Shown here: one piece after another, positions 8,982-17,255 of the stretch
Layout: each line of letters begins with the position of its first letter
Position numbering within the stretch: the stretch's first letter is position 1
From: Pedobacter polysacchareus
Lineage (GTDB): Bacteria; Bacteroidota; Bacteroidia; Sphingobacteriales; Sphingobacteriaceae
Assembly: GCF_019802255.1 (NCBI RefSeq)
Contig: NZ_JAHYSS010000004.1
Location: forward strand, 448,621-512,620
DNA length: 64,000 bases
Reading direction: 5' to 3'
Program-made: the position numbers and the translations under genes
Notes under the pieces: generated by a model
Told to the model about the DNA's origin: nothing
Seen by the model: the letters and a program-made list of their open reading frames with translations, nothing else
Databases searched by the model: none

Positions 8982-9428
8982 ATGAACTTAAGTAATCTGA
9001 AACCTGCAAAAGGTTCTACAAAGAATGTTAAGAGAATTGGTCGTGGTACCGGTTCTGGACGTGGCGGAACATCGACACGTGGTCACAAAGGTGCTGGATC
9101 TCGTTCTGGTCACAAAACCAAAATCGGTTTTGAAGGTGGTCAAATGCCATTGCAACGTCGCGTACCTAAGGTTGGTTTCAAACCTATTAACCGGGTAGAG
9201 TACGTAAGTGTAAACTTAGACGTAATTCAAGCATTAGCTGAGAAATTTAATCTAACTACAATTGATTTTGCTACATTGCAAGACCATGGTTTGGCTCACA
9301 AAAATGACCTGGTAAAAGTACTAGGCCGTGGTGAAGTTAAATCTAAGTTAGAAGTTAAAGCTCATGCTTTTTCTGCTACCGCACAACAAGCTATTGAGGC
9401 TGTTGGAGGCTCAATCGAAAAATTGTAA
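8982..9428 (+). CDS. rplO: 50S ribosomal protein L15
   Basis: Protein uL15 (148 aa), a late assembly protein. [15 protein letters not shown] is the conserved start, followed by the Gly/Arg-rich segment [26 protein letters not shown] that threads into 23S rRNA. A TTG at 8937 would extend the frame by 15 residues, but these overlap the leader hairpin and do not resemble L15, so ATG 8982 is used. secY follows after 13 nt. Confidence 0.97.
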   Translation: MNLSNLKPAKGSTKNVKRIGRGTGSGRGGTSTRGHKGAGSRSGHKTKIGFEGGQMPLQRRVPKVGFKPINRVEYVSVNLDVIQALAEKFNLTTIDFATLQDHGLAHKNDLVKVLGRGEVKSKLEVKAHAFSATAQQAIEAVGGSIEKL

Positions 9429-9441
9429 TTAATTGTAATTA

Positions 9442-10779
9442 ATGAAGAAGCTGTTTACTACTTTAAGTAATATTTGGAAAATTCAAGAATTGAAAGAGCG
9501 TATTGTATTTACGCTCATGATTCTTTTGGTTTATAGATTTGTATCTCATGTGGTGCTACCAGGTGTTGACGCAACTCTTTTAGGCAATAATGAAAAGTCT
9601 GGTCTTTTAGGTCTCTTGGATATGTTTGCCGGAGGTTCGTTTTCACGGGTATCTATCCTTGCCTTGGGTGTTATGCCTTATATTTCTGCCTCAATTGTAG
9701 TTCAGCTATTAGGTATTGCTGTTCCTTCATTCCAGAAAATGCAAAAGGAGGGTGAAAGTGGCAGGAAGAAACTAAATCAGATTACGCGTTATCTAACCGT
9801 AGCCATTACTGCTGTTCAAGCTGTTGGCTATGTTAAAACACAAGTTCCTGTTGAAGCAATCGTTATTGATCATGCTTTGTTCTATGTGATGGCAACATTC
9901 GTGTTGGCAGCTGGTACATTGTTTGTGATGTGGTTGGGTGAGAAAATCACCGATAAAGGTATTGGAAATGGTATTTCACTAATCATTATGGTTGGTATTA
10001 TTGCCAGATTGCCAATCGCCTTATACCAAGAGATTACTTCTAGGTTCGTTGGGGACGGCGGCTTAATTGCCCTTGTTCTTGAGATTGTGGCTTTATTTGC
10101 AGTAGTGATGTTTACCATCATGATTGTTCAGGGTGTACGTAAAGTGCCGGTTCAATATGCAAAAAGGATTGTTGGTAACAGACAGTTTGGTGGGGTAAGA
10201 CAGTACATTCCTTTAAAAGTGAATGCTGCCGGTGTAATGCCGATCATCTTTGCTCAGGCATTGATGTTTATCCCTGGATTCATTCCTCAGTTCTTTCCTT
10301 CTTTACAGAATACCTGGTTGATTCAGTTCAGTGACTATACTTCATTAGCGTATAGCTTAACTTTTGGATTTTTAATTATTGCATTCACATTCTTTTATAC
10401 TGCAATTACCGTTAACCCTACTCAAATGTCGGACGACATGAAGAAAAACGGTGGATTCATTCCTGGTATCAAACCAGGTTTGGCTACCTCAAGCTTCATA
10501 GATGATGTAATTTCGAAGATCACCTTTCCAGGTGCAGTTTTCCTAGCCATCATTGCTGTACTTCCTTCAGTAGCCGTTAAATTCGGTATCAAGTCAGAAT
10601 TTGCCCATTTCTATGGTGGAACTTCTTTATTGATCCTGGTAGGTGTGGTATTGGATACATTGCAACAAATTGAAAGTTATTTGTTAATGCGTCATTATGA
10701 TGGTTTAATGAAAACAGGTAGAGTTACCGGTCGCACAGGAATTCCTGCCGCAACCACAGGTAGCAACGCAGTGATCTAA
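9442..10779 (+). CDS. secY: Preprotein translocase subunit SecY
   Basis: The channel subunit of the Sec translocon in the inner membrane (445 aa). About ten hydrophobic segments are visible. Signature stretches include ISASIVVQLLGIAVPSFQKMQKEGESGRKKLNQITRYLT (TM2 and the loop after it, split here by its GESGR turn), GIGNGISLII and the C-terminal MRHYDGLMKTGR. It lies in the conserved rplO-secY-map order, and map begins 8 nt later. Confidence 0.97.
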   Translation: MKKLFTTLSNIWKIQELKERIVFTLMILLVYRFVSHVVLPGVDATLLGNNEKSGLLGLLDMFAGGSFSRVSILALGVMPYISASIVVQLLGIAVPSFQKMQKEGESGRKKLNQITRYLTVAITAVQAVGYVKTQVPVEAIVIDHALFYVMATFVLAAGTLFVMWLGEKITDKGIGNGISLIIMVGIIARLPIALYQEITSRFVGDGGLIALVLEIVALFAVVMFTIMIVQGVRKVPVQYAKRIVGNRQFGGVRQYIPLKVNAAGVMPIIFAQALMFIPGFIPQFFPSLQNTWLIQFSDYTSLAYSLTFGFLIIAFTFFYTAITVNPTQMSDDMKKNGGFIPGIKPGLATSSFIDDVISKITFPGAVFLAIIAVLPSVAVKFGIKSEFAHFYGGTSLLILVGVVLDTLQQIESYLLMRHYDGLMKTGRVTGRTGIPAATTGSNAVI

Positions 10780-10787
10780 AATATAGT

Positions 10788-11573
10788 ATGTCTAAGATCT
10801 ATTACAAATCTCCAGAGGAGATCGAGTTAATAAGAGAGAGTTCTTTACTTGTATCTAAAACTTTAGCTGAAGTGGCTAAGGTGATTGGTCCAGGCATCAC
10901 TACAAAAAAATTGAATGACCTGGCTGAAACGTTTATCAAAGACCATGGAGCAATCCCAGCTTTTTTAAACTATAACGGCTTCCCCTATTCACTATGTATT
11001 TCGCCAAATGAGCAGGTTGTTCATGGCTTTCCAGGTGAATATGTGATACAGGAGGGAGACTTGATCTCTGTCGACTGTGGGGTCATTCTAAATAAATACT
11101 TTGGTGATTCCGCTTATACTTTCTCCATCGGGGAAATAGACGCAGAAAAGCAGAAGTTAGTAGAGGTGACTAAAGAATGTTTAAGACTTGCCATAGAGAA
11201 GGCTGTCGTAGGATCAAGGATCGGAGACGTAGGCTATGCTGTACAGGCGCATGCGGAGGCGAATGGATTTGGTGTAGTGAAGGAATTAGTAGGTCACGGA
11301 GTTGGAGTTCAATTGCATGAAAAACCTGAGGTACCAAATTATGGTAAACGAGGGATTGGAATTAAACTGGAAGAGGGAATGGTGATCGCTATAGAGCCTA
11401 TGATCAATGCAGGTACAGCGGGTGTTAAGTTCTGGTCAGACGGCTGGACAGTAACCAGTAAGGACAATAGGCCATCAGCTCATTTTGAGCATACGGTGGC
11501 AGTTAAAAAGGGTAAGGCAGACGTTTTATCGACTTTTTCAGTTATTGAAGAAGTTTTAAATAAAAAAAAGTAA
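10788..11573 (+). CDS. map: Methionine aminopeptidase, type I
   Basis: Removes the N-terminal methionine from nascent proteins (261 aa, cytosolic). Metal ligands can be placed at the Asp of VDCGVI, the Asp of FGDSAYTF, the His of GHGVGVQLHEKP, the Glu of IEPM and the Glu of FEHTVAV. The SH3-binding N-terminal extension of some type I enzymes is lacking. It follows secY by 8 nt and precedes a new promoter-like box for infA. Confidence 0.96.
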   Translation: MSKIYYKSPEEIELIRESSLLVSKTLAEVAKVIGPGITTKKLNDLAETFIKDHGAIPAFLNYNGFPYSLCISPNEQVVHGFPGEYVIQEGDLISVDCGVILNKYFGDSAYTFSIGEIDAEKQKLVEVTKECLRLAIEKAVVGSRIGDVGYAVQAHAEANGFGVVKELVGHGVGVQLHEKPEVPNYGKRGIGIKLEEGMVIAIEPMINAGTAGVKFWSDGWTVTSKDNRPSAHFEHTVAVKKGKADVLSTFSVIEEVLNKKK

Positions 11574-11592
11574 TTTATTAAATTTTTTTATT

Positions 11593-11600
11593 TAATTTTG
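11593..11600 (+). promoter_or_regulatory. Probable -7 box for infA
   Basis: TAATTTTG matches TAnnTTTG and lies 44 nt before infA. No clear TTG element is found 19-21 bp upstream, so support is partial. The 71-nt gap after map suggests a separate transcription start. Confidence 0.45.
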
Positions 11601-11644
11601 CAACCCTGTTTAGTAGCAGCTAATTAAGTAAATATCAATATTAT

Positions 11645-11863
11645 ATGGCTAAACAAGCCTCAATTGAACAAGACGGTGTAATAAGAGAAGCACTATCCAA
11701 TGCCATGTTCCGAGTGGAACTAGAGAATGGTCATGAGATAATAGCTCATATTTCGGGTAAAATGAGGATGCACTACATCAAAATTTTACCTGGAGACAAA
11801 GTCAAATTAGAGATGTCGCCTTACGATTTATCAAAAGGCAGGATTACTTATAGATATAAATAA
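11645..11863 (+). CDS. infA: Translation initiation factor IF-1
   Basis: A single OB-fold S1-type protein (72 aa) that blocks the A site during initiation. [51 protein letters not shown] (in pieces: [28 protein letters not shown]) is the canonical sequence, and KGRITYRYK ends the protein. It sits directly before rpmJ with 1 nt between. Confidence 0.97.
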   Translation: MAKQASIEQDGVIREALSNAMFRVELENGHEIIAHISGKMRMHYIKILPGDKVKLEMSPYDLSKGRITYRYK

Positions 11864-11864
11864 A

Positions 11865-11981
11865 ATGAAAGTTAGGTCATCAATTAAAAAACGTAGCGCT
11901 GATTGCAAGATTATTCGTCGTAAAGGTAAACTTTTCGTGATTAACAAGAAAAATCCAAAATATAAGCAACGTCAAGGTTAA
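11865..11981 (+). CDS. rpmJ: 50S ribosomal protein L36 (zinc ligands degenerate)
   Basis: Protein bL36, 38 residues. It begins [21 protein letters not shown] and ends NPKYKQRQG. Of the zinc ligands of the classical form (three Cys and one His) only one Cys remains, so this is a zinc-independent L36. It lies in the standard infA-rpmJ-rpsM order. Confidence 0.95.
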   Translation: MKVRSSIKKRSADCKIIRRKGKLFVINKKNPKYKQRQG

Positions 11982-12062
11982 GAAATTATTGATTGTGATG
12001 AAGATTGAATGTACAGGATACTCAATCTCGTTCATTCAGTTAATCAAACATTTAGTACAAAT

Positions 12063-12440
12063 ATGGCAAGGATATCAGGTATTGATTTACCAAGAAACAA
12101 AAGAGGCGAAATTGGTCTAACATACATCTTCGGAGTAGGTAGATCAACTGCTCAACGTATTTTAACGGAAGCAGGTATCGATTTTAACAAGAAAGTACAG
12201 GATTGGTCTGACGATGAGTTATCGGCTATCCGTACCATCATCAACGACGGCGTAAAAGTAGAAGGTGCTTTACGTTCAGAAGTTCAGTTGAACATTAAAC
12301 GTTTAATGGATATCGGTTGTTACCGTGGATTACGTCACAGAAAAGGTTTGCCGGTACGTGGACAACGTACTAAGAACAACTCTCGTACACGTAAAGGCAA
12401 GAGAAAAACAGTTGCTAACAAGAAAAAAGCTACTAAATAA
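12063..12440 (+). CDS. rpsM: 30S ribosomal protein S13
   Basis: Protein uS13 (125 aa) of the 30S head, contacting P-site tRNA. It starts [26 protein letters not shown] and ends in the basic tail [22 protein letters not shown]. The frame is open further upstream to 12009, but those residues are not S13-like, so ATG 12063 is preferred. An 81-nt gap follows rpmJ. Confidence 0.97.
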   Translation: MARISGIDLPRNKRGEIGLTYIFGVGRSTAQRILTEAGIDFNKKVQDWSDDELSAIRTIINDGVKVEGALRSEVQLNIKRLMDIGCYRGLRHRKGLPVRGQRTKNNSRTRKGKRKTVANKKKATK

Positions 12441-12461
12441 AATTAGTACTGAATAAGAATT

Positions 12462-12851
12462 ATGGCTAAGAGTAAAAAAGTTACCAAAAAGCGTATTGTT
12501 GTAATTGAGCCTGTTGGTCAGGCACACATCAATGCTACTTTTAACAATATCATTGTTACTTTAACAAATAACAACGGTCAAACTATTTCATGGTCTTCTG
12601 CAGGTAAAATGGGATTCAAGGGTTCTAAAAAGAACACTCCTTATGCAGCAGGTCAAGCAGCATCTGATTGCGGTAAAGTAGCATTTGACTTAGGTCTTCG
12701 TAAAGTAGAAGTTTTTGTTAAAGGTCCAGGTTCAGGTCGTGAGTCAGCAATTAGAACATTGCAGATCTCAGGTATCGAAGTAACCTCTATCAAAGATATC
12801 ACTCCGCTTCCGCACAACGGATGTCGTCCTCCTAAAAAGAGAAGAGTATAA
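12462..12851 (+). CDS. rpsK: 30S ribosomal protein S11
   Basis: Protein uS11 (129 aa) of the platform. [35 protein letters not shown] and the C-terminal [18 protein letters not shown] are the hallmarks. It is followed by a 62-nt gap with a small hairpin (TGTAGC 12876 / GCTACA 12887) before rpsD. Confidence 0.97.
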   Translation: MAKSKKVTKKRIVVIEPVGQAHINATFNNIIVTLTNNNGQTISWSSAGKMGFKGSKKNTPYAAGQAASDCGKVAFDLGLRKVEVFVKGPGSGRESAIRTLQISGIEVTSIKDITPLPHNGCRPPKKRRV

Positions 12852-12913
12852 TAATTAATTTTAAAGCTAAGAGTCTGTAGCTTAAGGCTACACGATACTT
12901 TAAACAAAGAACA

Positions 12914-13522
12914 ATGGCAAGATATACAGGACCAAAGTCCAAAATCGCCCGTAAATTCAGAGAGCCAATTTTCGGCCCTGATAAGGTATTAGATAGAAAA
13001 AATTATCCTCCTGGACAGCACGGTGCTTCCAAAAGAAGAGGAAAACAATCCGAGTACGCAGTACAGTTAATGGAAAAACAGAAAGTTAAATATACTTATG
13101 GTGTATTAGAACGTCAGTTCCGTAACTTATTCACCAAAGCATCTTCTCGTGAAGGTATTACAGGTGATAACTTATTGCAATTATTAGAAGCTCGTTTAGA
13201 TAACACAGTATACAGATTAGGTATTGCTACAACACGTTCAGCTGCCCGTCAGTTAGTTAGCCATAAACACGTAACAGTTAACGGTGAAGTAGTAAATATT
13301 CCTTCATATCAATTAAAAGCTGGTGATGTTGTTGCAGTTCGCGAAAAGTCAAAGACTTTAGAAGCGATTACTAATTCAGTAGCAGGCAGAGTAATCAATA
13401 AATTCAATTGGTTAGACTGGAATGCAAGTGAATTGTCAGGTAAGTTCTTAACTTATCCTAACCGTGATGAGATCCCAGAAAATATCAAAGAGAACCTTAT
13501 AATAGAGTTATACTCTAAGTAA
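12914..13522 (+). CDS. rpsD: 30S ribosomal protein S4
   Basis: Protein uS4 (202 aa), a primary 16S rRNA binder and alpha-operon autoregulator in E. coli. It shows [42 protein letters not shown] and the S4 RNA-binding domain ([34 protein letters not shown], in two motifs near residues 95-128). The zinc-binding cysteines of some S4 proteins are absent. A terminator-like hairpin follows. Confidence 0.97.
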   Translation: MARYTGPKSKIARKFREPIFGPDKVLDRKNYPPGQHGASKRRGKQSEYAVQLMEKQKVKYTYGVLERQFRNLFTKASSREGITGDNLLQLLEARLDNTVYRLGIATTRSAARQLVSHKHVTVNGEVVNIPSYQLKAGDVVAVREKSKTLEAITNSVAGRVINKFNWLDWNASELSGKFLTYPNRDEIPENIKENLIIELYSK

Positions 13523-13530
13523 TATATTTA

Positions 13531-13560
13531 GTGAATTGCCTTCTGGGCAATTCACTTTAT
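13531..13560 (+). terminator. Hairpin between rpsD and rpoA, possible attenuator
   Basis: GTGAATTGCC (13531-13540) pairs perfectly with GGCAATTCAC (13546-13555) around a 5-nt loop, and TTTATTTC follows. It resembles an intrinsic terminator with a short T-tract. No promoter box is visible before rpoA, so partial readthrough is the simplest reading. Confidence 0.6.
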
Positions 13561-13600
13561 TTCATTACATAATTTTAATAACGATCTAAAAACATTATAA

Positions 13601-14593
13601 ATGGCAATTTTAGCATTTCAGAAACCCGATAAGGTAATCATGCAGAAATCAACAGATTTCGATGGTATATTTGAATTTCGTCCTTTAGAGCCCGGTTTCG
13701 GTGTAACAATTGGTAACGCCCTAAGAAGAATTTTACTTTCTTCTTTAGAAGGTTATGCCATTACAAGTATTCGTTTTTCTGGCGTATCTCACGAGTTTTC
13801 TACAATGAAAGGTGTTGTAGAAGATTTGACGGAAATCATCCTTAACTTGAAACAAGTACGTTTTAAGAAAGTTGGTGATTCTGGTGATTCTGAAAAAGTT
13901 TTCATTTTAGTAAACGGGCAAGATCAGTTTACCGCTGGAGATATTACAAAATTCTCTAACAACTTCGAGGTTCTTAACCCTGATTTCGTTATTTGTAACA
14001 TGGAAAAAACAGTGACTTTAGAGGTAGAATTAACTATCAATAAAGGGCGCGGTTATGTTCCAGCTGAAGAAAATAAAATCAATGATGCTGTAGTTGGTGT
14101 AATCGCAATCGATTCGATTTTTACCCCAATGAAAAATGTAAAATACTCGATTGAAAATTATCGTGTTGAACAAAAAACAGATTATGAAAAATTAATATTA
14201 GATATCTCTACAGATGGATCTATCCATCCTGAAGAAGCACTAAAAGAAGCTGCGAAAATTTTAATCCAGCACTTTATGTTGTTCTCTGATGAGAATTTAG
14301 TATTAGAATCTCAAGCTAAAGAAGAAACTAAAGAAGTAGATGAGGAAATTTTACATATGCGTAAAATCCTTAAAACTGAATTGGTTGATTTAGATCTTTC
14401 TGTACGTGCATTAAACTGCCTTAAAGCAGCTGACATCCGTACTTTAGCTGACCTGGTTTCTTATGATGTTGCTGACATGTTAAAATTCAGAAACTTCGGT
14501 AAAAAATCACTAACTGAGATTCAGGAATTGGTGAAATCAAAAAGCTTATCTTTCGGTATGAACTTATCGAAATTCAAACTTGACGAAGAGTAA
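13601..14593 (+). CDS. rpoA: DNA-directed RNA polymerase subunit alpha
   Basis: Scaffold for RNA polymerase assembly and upstream promoter contacts (330 aa). The N-terminal dimerisation domain has [28 protein letters not shown]. The C-terminal domain has [27 protein letters not shown] and [15 protein letters not shown]. Full length. It is preceded by an attenuator-like hairpin and followed by a 91-nt gap. Confidence 0.97.
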   Translation: MAILAFQKPDKVIMQKSTDFDGIFEFRPLEPGFGVTIGNALRRILLSSLEGYAITSIRFSGVSHEFSTMKGVVEDLTEIILNLKQVRFKKVGDSGDSEKVFILVNGQDQFTAGDITKFSNNFEVLNPDFVICNMEKTVTLEVELTINKGRGYVPAEENKINDAVVGVIAIDSIFTPMKNVKYSIENYRVEQKTDYEKLILDISTDGSIHPEEALKEAAKILIQHFMLFSDENLVLESQAKEETKEVDEEILHMRKILKTELVDLDLSVRALNCLKAADIRTLADLVSYDVADMLKFRNFGKKSLTEIQELVKSKSLSFGMNLSKFKLDEE

Positions 14594-14610
14594 TCAATAC
14601 TACCCTTAAA

Positions 14611-14624
14611 TAACAATATTGTTA
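14611..14624. repeat. 14-bp perfect palindrome between rpoA and rplQ
   Basis: TAACAATATTGTTA is its own reverse complement. A second weak dyad, GTGTATA (14628-14634) with TATACAC (14664-14670), follows in the same 91-nt gap. Function unknown; it could fold in the mRNA or bind a dimeric protein. Confidence 0.35.
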
Positions 14625-14684
14625 ATCGTGTATAATTCCCTCAGATAAACATCAAAGAGACGGTATACACTGAATAAAATCAAA

Positions 14685-15194
14685 ATGAGACACGGTAAAA
14701 AAAATAACCACTTAGGAAGAACAGATTCACATCGTAAAGCGATGTTGGCTAACATGGCTTCATCGTTAATTAAGCATAAAAGAATTCAAACTACTTTAGC
14801 TAAAGCAAAAGCTTTGCGTATGTATGTTGAGCCTCTTTTGACTAAATCTAAAACTGATACTACGCACTCACGTCGTATTGTTTTCAGTTATTTACAAGAT
14901 AAAGAAATCGTTACTGAATTGTTCCGTGATGTTGCAGCTAAAATTGCAAATCGTCCAGGTGGTTACACAAGGATCATTAAATTAAACAACCGTCTAGGTG
15001 ATAACGCTGAGATGGCTTTAATCGAATTGGTTGATTACAATGAAGTTTACGGTAAAGAAGTGGAATCTGCTGAGAAGAAAACTACACGTCGTGGTAGAAC
15101 TAAAGCTAAGAAAGCTGATGATACTACAGTTGCAGCTGCTCCAGTTACTGAAGAAGCTCCAGTTGAAACTAAAACAGAAGATAAAGGCGAATAA
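14685..15194 (+). CDS. rplQ: 50S ribosomal protein L17 with Ala/Thr/Lys-rich extension
   Basis: Protein bL17 (169 aa). [29 protein letters not shown] and [27 protein letters not shown] define the conserved domain of about 120 residues. The last 45 residues are low-complexity and mixed charge ([16 protein letters not shown], then [18 protein letters not shown]). It is the last gene of the super-operon and is followed by an intrinsic terminator. Confidence 0.96.
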   Translation: MRHGKKNNHLGRTDSHRKAMLANMASSLIKHKRIQTTLAKAKALRMYVEPLLTKSKTDTTHSRRIVFSYLQDKEIVTELFRDVAAKIANRPGGYTRIIKLNNRLGDNAEMALIELVDYNEVYGKEVESAEKKTTRRGRTKAKKADDTTVAAAPVTEEAPVETKTEDKGE

Positions 15195-15217
15195 TTTATT
15201 CCCTCATCATTATAAGG

Positions 15218-15248
15218 AAAACCCTGTCCGTTTTGGATGGGGTTTTTT
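15218..15248 (+). terminator. Intrinsic terminator of the ribosomal protein operon
   Basis: AAAACCCTGTCC (15218-15229) pairs with GGATGGGGTTTT (15235-15246), including two G-U pairs, with a 5-nt loop and a run of six T at the end. Confidence 0.85.
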
Positions 15249-15310
15249 CTTTAAATAGGCATTTCTAATTGTCCGGATCTTGGTTGACTTTCATAATGCT
15301 TTAAGATATT

Positions 15311-15808
15311 CTAGCGACTGCCGTCGTGCTTCAACAAACTGAAATGATTGACTACAAATTGTGCATGAAAGCTTTCATTTTTATAATAGGCTAATATCTC
15401 TTCATAAAGAACAGAACTTACATCTCTGTAAGCAATAGTCAGGTGTGGGGTTAAGCTCCCAAATATATCCTTACTAAATGCTTTTGTACATGCTTTTATT
15501 TGTTTGTGTAAATTTTCAATCTCTTTGGTTTTTGTTCCTGAAATATAAACTGCCTTCGCATTCTGAAAACCAGAAAAATTATCTAATTGTTGAACGAATG
15601 GTTTGAAATTTCTAGCTTCGGAAAGGCTATTAATTAATTTCTCTTCATAACTTTCGTCCAAGCTTCTGATAAATTGAAGGGTAATGTGGACTGGAGGTCT
15701 TAACGCTTTATAGACTTTGAACTTCTGAGAACACGCTCTTCTGATTTGATTGATTTCCTCAGTCAGCGCCGTTGGCGGAAGAATGGCAATTAAATAACGC
15801 TGTTTCAT
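15311..15808 (-). CDS. 2H phosphoesterase / 2'-5' RNA ligase-like protein
   Basis: A 165-residue protein with the two HxT motifs of the 2H phosphoesterase superfamily: HITL at residue 41 and HLTI at residue 122. Members include the RNA cyclic phosphodiesterase ThpR and cyclic-nucleotide phosphodiesterases that hydrolyse 2',3'-cyclic phosphates. N-terminal RYLIAILPP matches the family's first strand. It is divergent from the methyltransferase gene with 57 bp between starts. An RNA-end-processing role is inferred from the family; the actual substrate is unknown. Confidence 0.8.
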   Translation of the reverse strand: MKQRYLIAILPPTALTEEINQIRRACSQKFKVYKALRPPVHITLQFIRSLDESYEEKLINSLSEARNFKPFVQQLDNFSGFQNAKAVYISGTKTKEIENLHKQIKACTKAFSKDIFGSLTPHLTIAYRDVSSVLYEEILAYYKNESFHAQFVVNHFSLLKHDGSR

Positions 15809-15840
15809 AAAGCTAATTTACTATTCCTTTTTCAAAAGGG

Positions 15841-15848
15841 TATCTTTG
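15841..15848 (+). promoter_or_regulatory. Probable -7 box for the methyltransferase gene
   Basis: TATCTTTG matches TAnnTTTG and ends 17 nt before ATG 15866. The upstream -33 element is not convincing. Confidence 0.5.
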
Positions 15849-15865
15849 CATCGTAATCCAATTTC

Positions 15866-17077
15866 ATGTCAAATCAACTCCAGTTACAGCGTTTTCAAGA
15901 ACAACTCGCTGAAAGTATTTCTTCGAATACTTTTCTAAAAGTTTCCCTGGGTAATTATCAGGGAAATGATAAAGAATTAAAAAACGTTTATGTCCGCAAG
16001 GTGAAGATCAAAAGAGCAGATATGCTTTCTTTTACCTATCGCAACAAAACCCGAGATATTGTAAAGAACTTTTCTATTACTGAAGGTATCACCATGGTGG
16101 GTCATTTTATCAGTAATGATTTTAAAGCTTGTACTTTGTTCACTACTGAAAAGGAAGTGATTTTAGAGCATGCGAAGAATCATGTGATCTCGATTCGTGA
16201 AAGGCTATTGAACGGTGATGGTAAAACAGCACCTTCTGCAGCACATAATAAAGAAAAGAAACGTTTGATTCAGCCTGCTGGAAAACCTTATTTACAAGAG
16301 CTGAAAATTACTGATGCGGAAGGTAATGTTTTCAAAAACGCACAAGATAAGTACAAACAGATCAATCAGTATGTAGAGATCTTAAGTTCCCTTATTAAAG
16401 AGTTGCCGGAAAACAGCATTAAGAAGGTTGTGGATATGGGCTCTGGAAAAGGATATCTGACTTTTGCTTTATATGATTACCTGCATCAGGTATTGAAACT
16501 GGATACAAAAGTAACCGGCGTAGAGTTCCGGGATGATCTGGTGACACTATGTAATGGCATTGCCAAAAGTTCCGGTTTTGATGGACTGGATTTTCTACCG
16601 GGTACGATTCAGGAATATCAGGTGGAAGCTATCGATTTATTGATCGCCTTGCATGCTTGTGATACGGCAACTGATGATGCTATTTTCAAAGGTATAAAAG
16701 CCAATGCCAGTTTAATTGTGGTGGCCCCTTGCTGCCATAAACAGATCAGACGTGAGATGGATAAGGCTAAGGTGAAGAATGAAGTTTCCGTATTGACCAA
16801 GTATGGTATATTCATGGAGCGCCAGGCAGAAATGGTAACTGATGCGATGCGTGCCTTGATTTTAGAATACTATGGCTATAAGACTAAAGTGTTTGAATTT
16901 ATCTCAGATGCGCACACACCTAAGAATGTATTGGTAGTAGGAGTGAAGACTAGTAAGCTTTCTGGCAAGGCTCTTGAAGTGAAACAAACAGAGATTAAAC
17001 AAAAGTTAGCGGAGACAAAGGCCTATTTTGGAATTGGTTACCATCATTTAGAGCGTTTGTTGAAGCTGGATCAATAG
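15866..17077 (+). CDS. SAM-dependent methyltransferase, Methyltransf_32 / METTL25-like
   Basis: A 403-residue protein. Motif I (VVDMGSGKGYLTFALYDYL, near residue 189) binds S-adenosylmethionine, followed by the acidic motif TGVEFRDDLV. LLIALHACDTATDDAIF and the cysteine-rich APCCHKQIRREM near residue 285 are shared with METTL25/RRNAD1-type proteins. The N-terminal 150 residues look like a separate domain with no recognised motif. The substrate is unknown; RNA is plausible, given the divergent 2H phosphoesterase gene next door. Confidence 0.75.
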   Translation: MSNQLQLQRFQEQLAESISSNTFLKVSLGNYQGNDKELKNVYVRKVKIKRADMLSFTYRNKTRDIVKNFSITEGITMVGHFISNDFKACTLFTTEKEVILEHAKNHVISIRERLLNGDGKTAPSAAHNKEKKRLIQPAGKPYLQELKITDAEGNVFKNAQDKYKQINQYVEILSSLIKELPENSIKKVVDMGSGKGYLTFALYDYLHQVLKLDTKVTGVEFRDDLVTLCNGIAKSSGFDGLDFLPGTIQEYQVEAIDLLIALHACDTATDDAIFKGIKANASLIVVAPCCHKQIRREMDKAKVKNEVSVLTKYGIFMERQAEMVTDAMRALILEYYGYKTKVFEFISDAHTPKNVLVVGVKTSKLSGKALEVKQTEIKQKLAETKAYFGIGYHHLERLLKLDQ

Positions 17078-17179
17078 AAGGTATTACAATTCTGTCATCC
17101 TGTCACATTTTTGTAACAAGATTCGGACAGAAGATTACTTTCTTCCGCTAAAATAACATAATTTTCTGCCAAAACTCAA

Positions 17180-17196
17180 TTGGCACATTGCTTGTT
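17180..17196 (+). promoter_or_regulatory. Possible sigma-54-type promoter upstream of dnaK
   Basis: TTGGCACATTGCTTGTT resembles the -24/-12 consensus TTGGCAC-N5-TTGC, with the last conserved C replaced by T. It lies 60 nt before the dnaK start. No TAnnTTTG box and no CIRCE element (TTAGCACTC dyad) is visible in 17078-17255. Tentative. Confidence 0.3.
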
Positions 17197-17255
17197 AAAC
17201 AAGAAATAATAGAAATAAATAATAAGATTCATAAACATAAACAGAGATAAATAGC

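Noticed and set aside
17078..17255. CIRCE (HrcA) operator upstream of dnaK
   Set aside because: No TTAGCACTC-N9-GAGTGCTAA dyad or near match is present.
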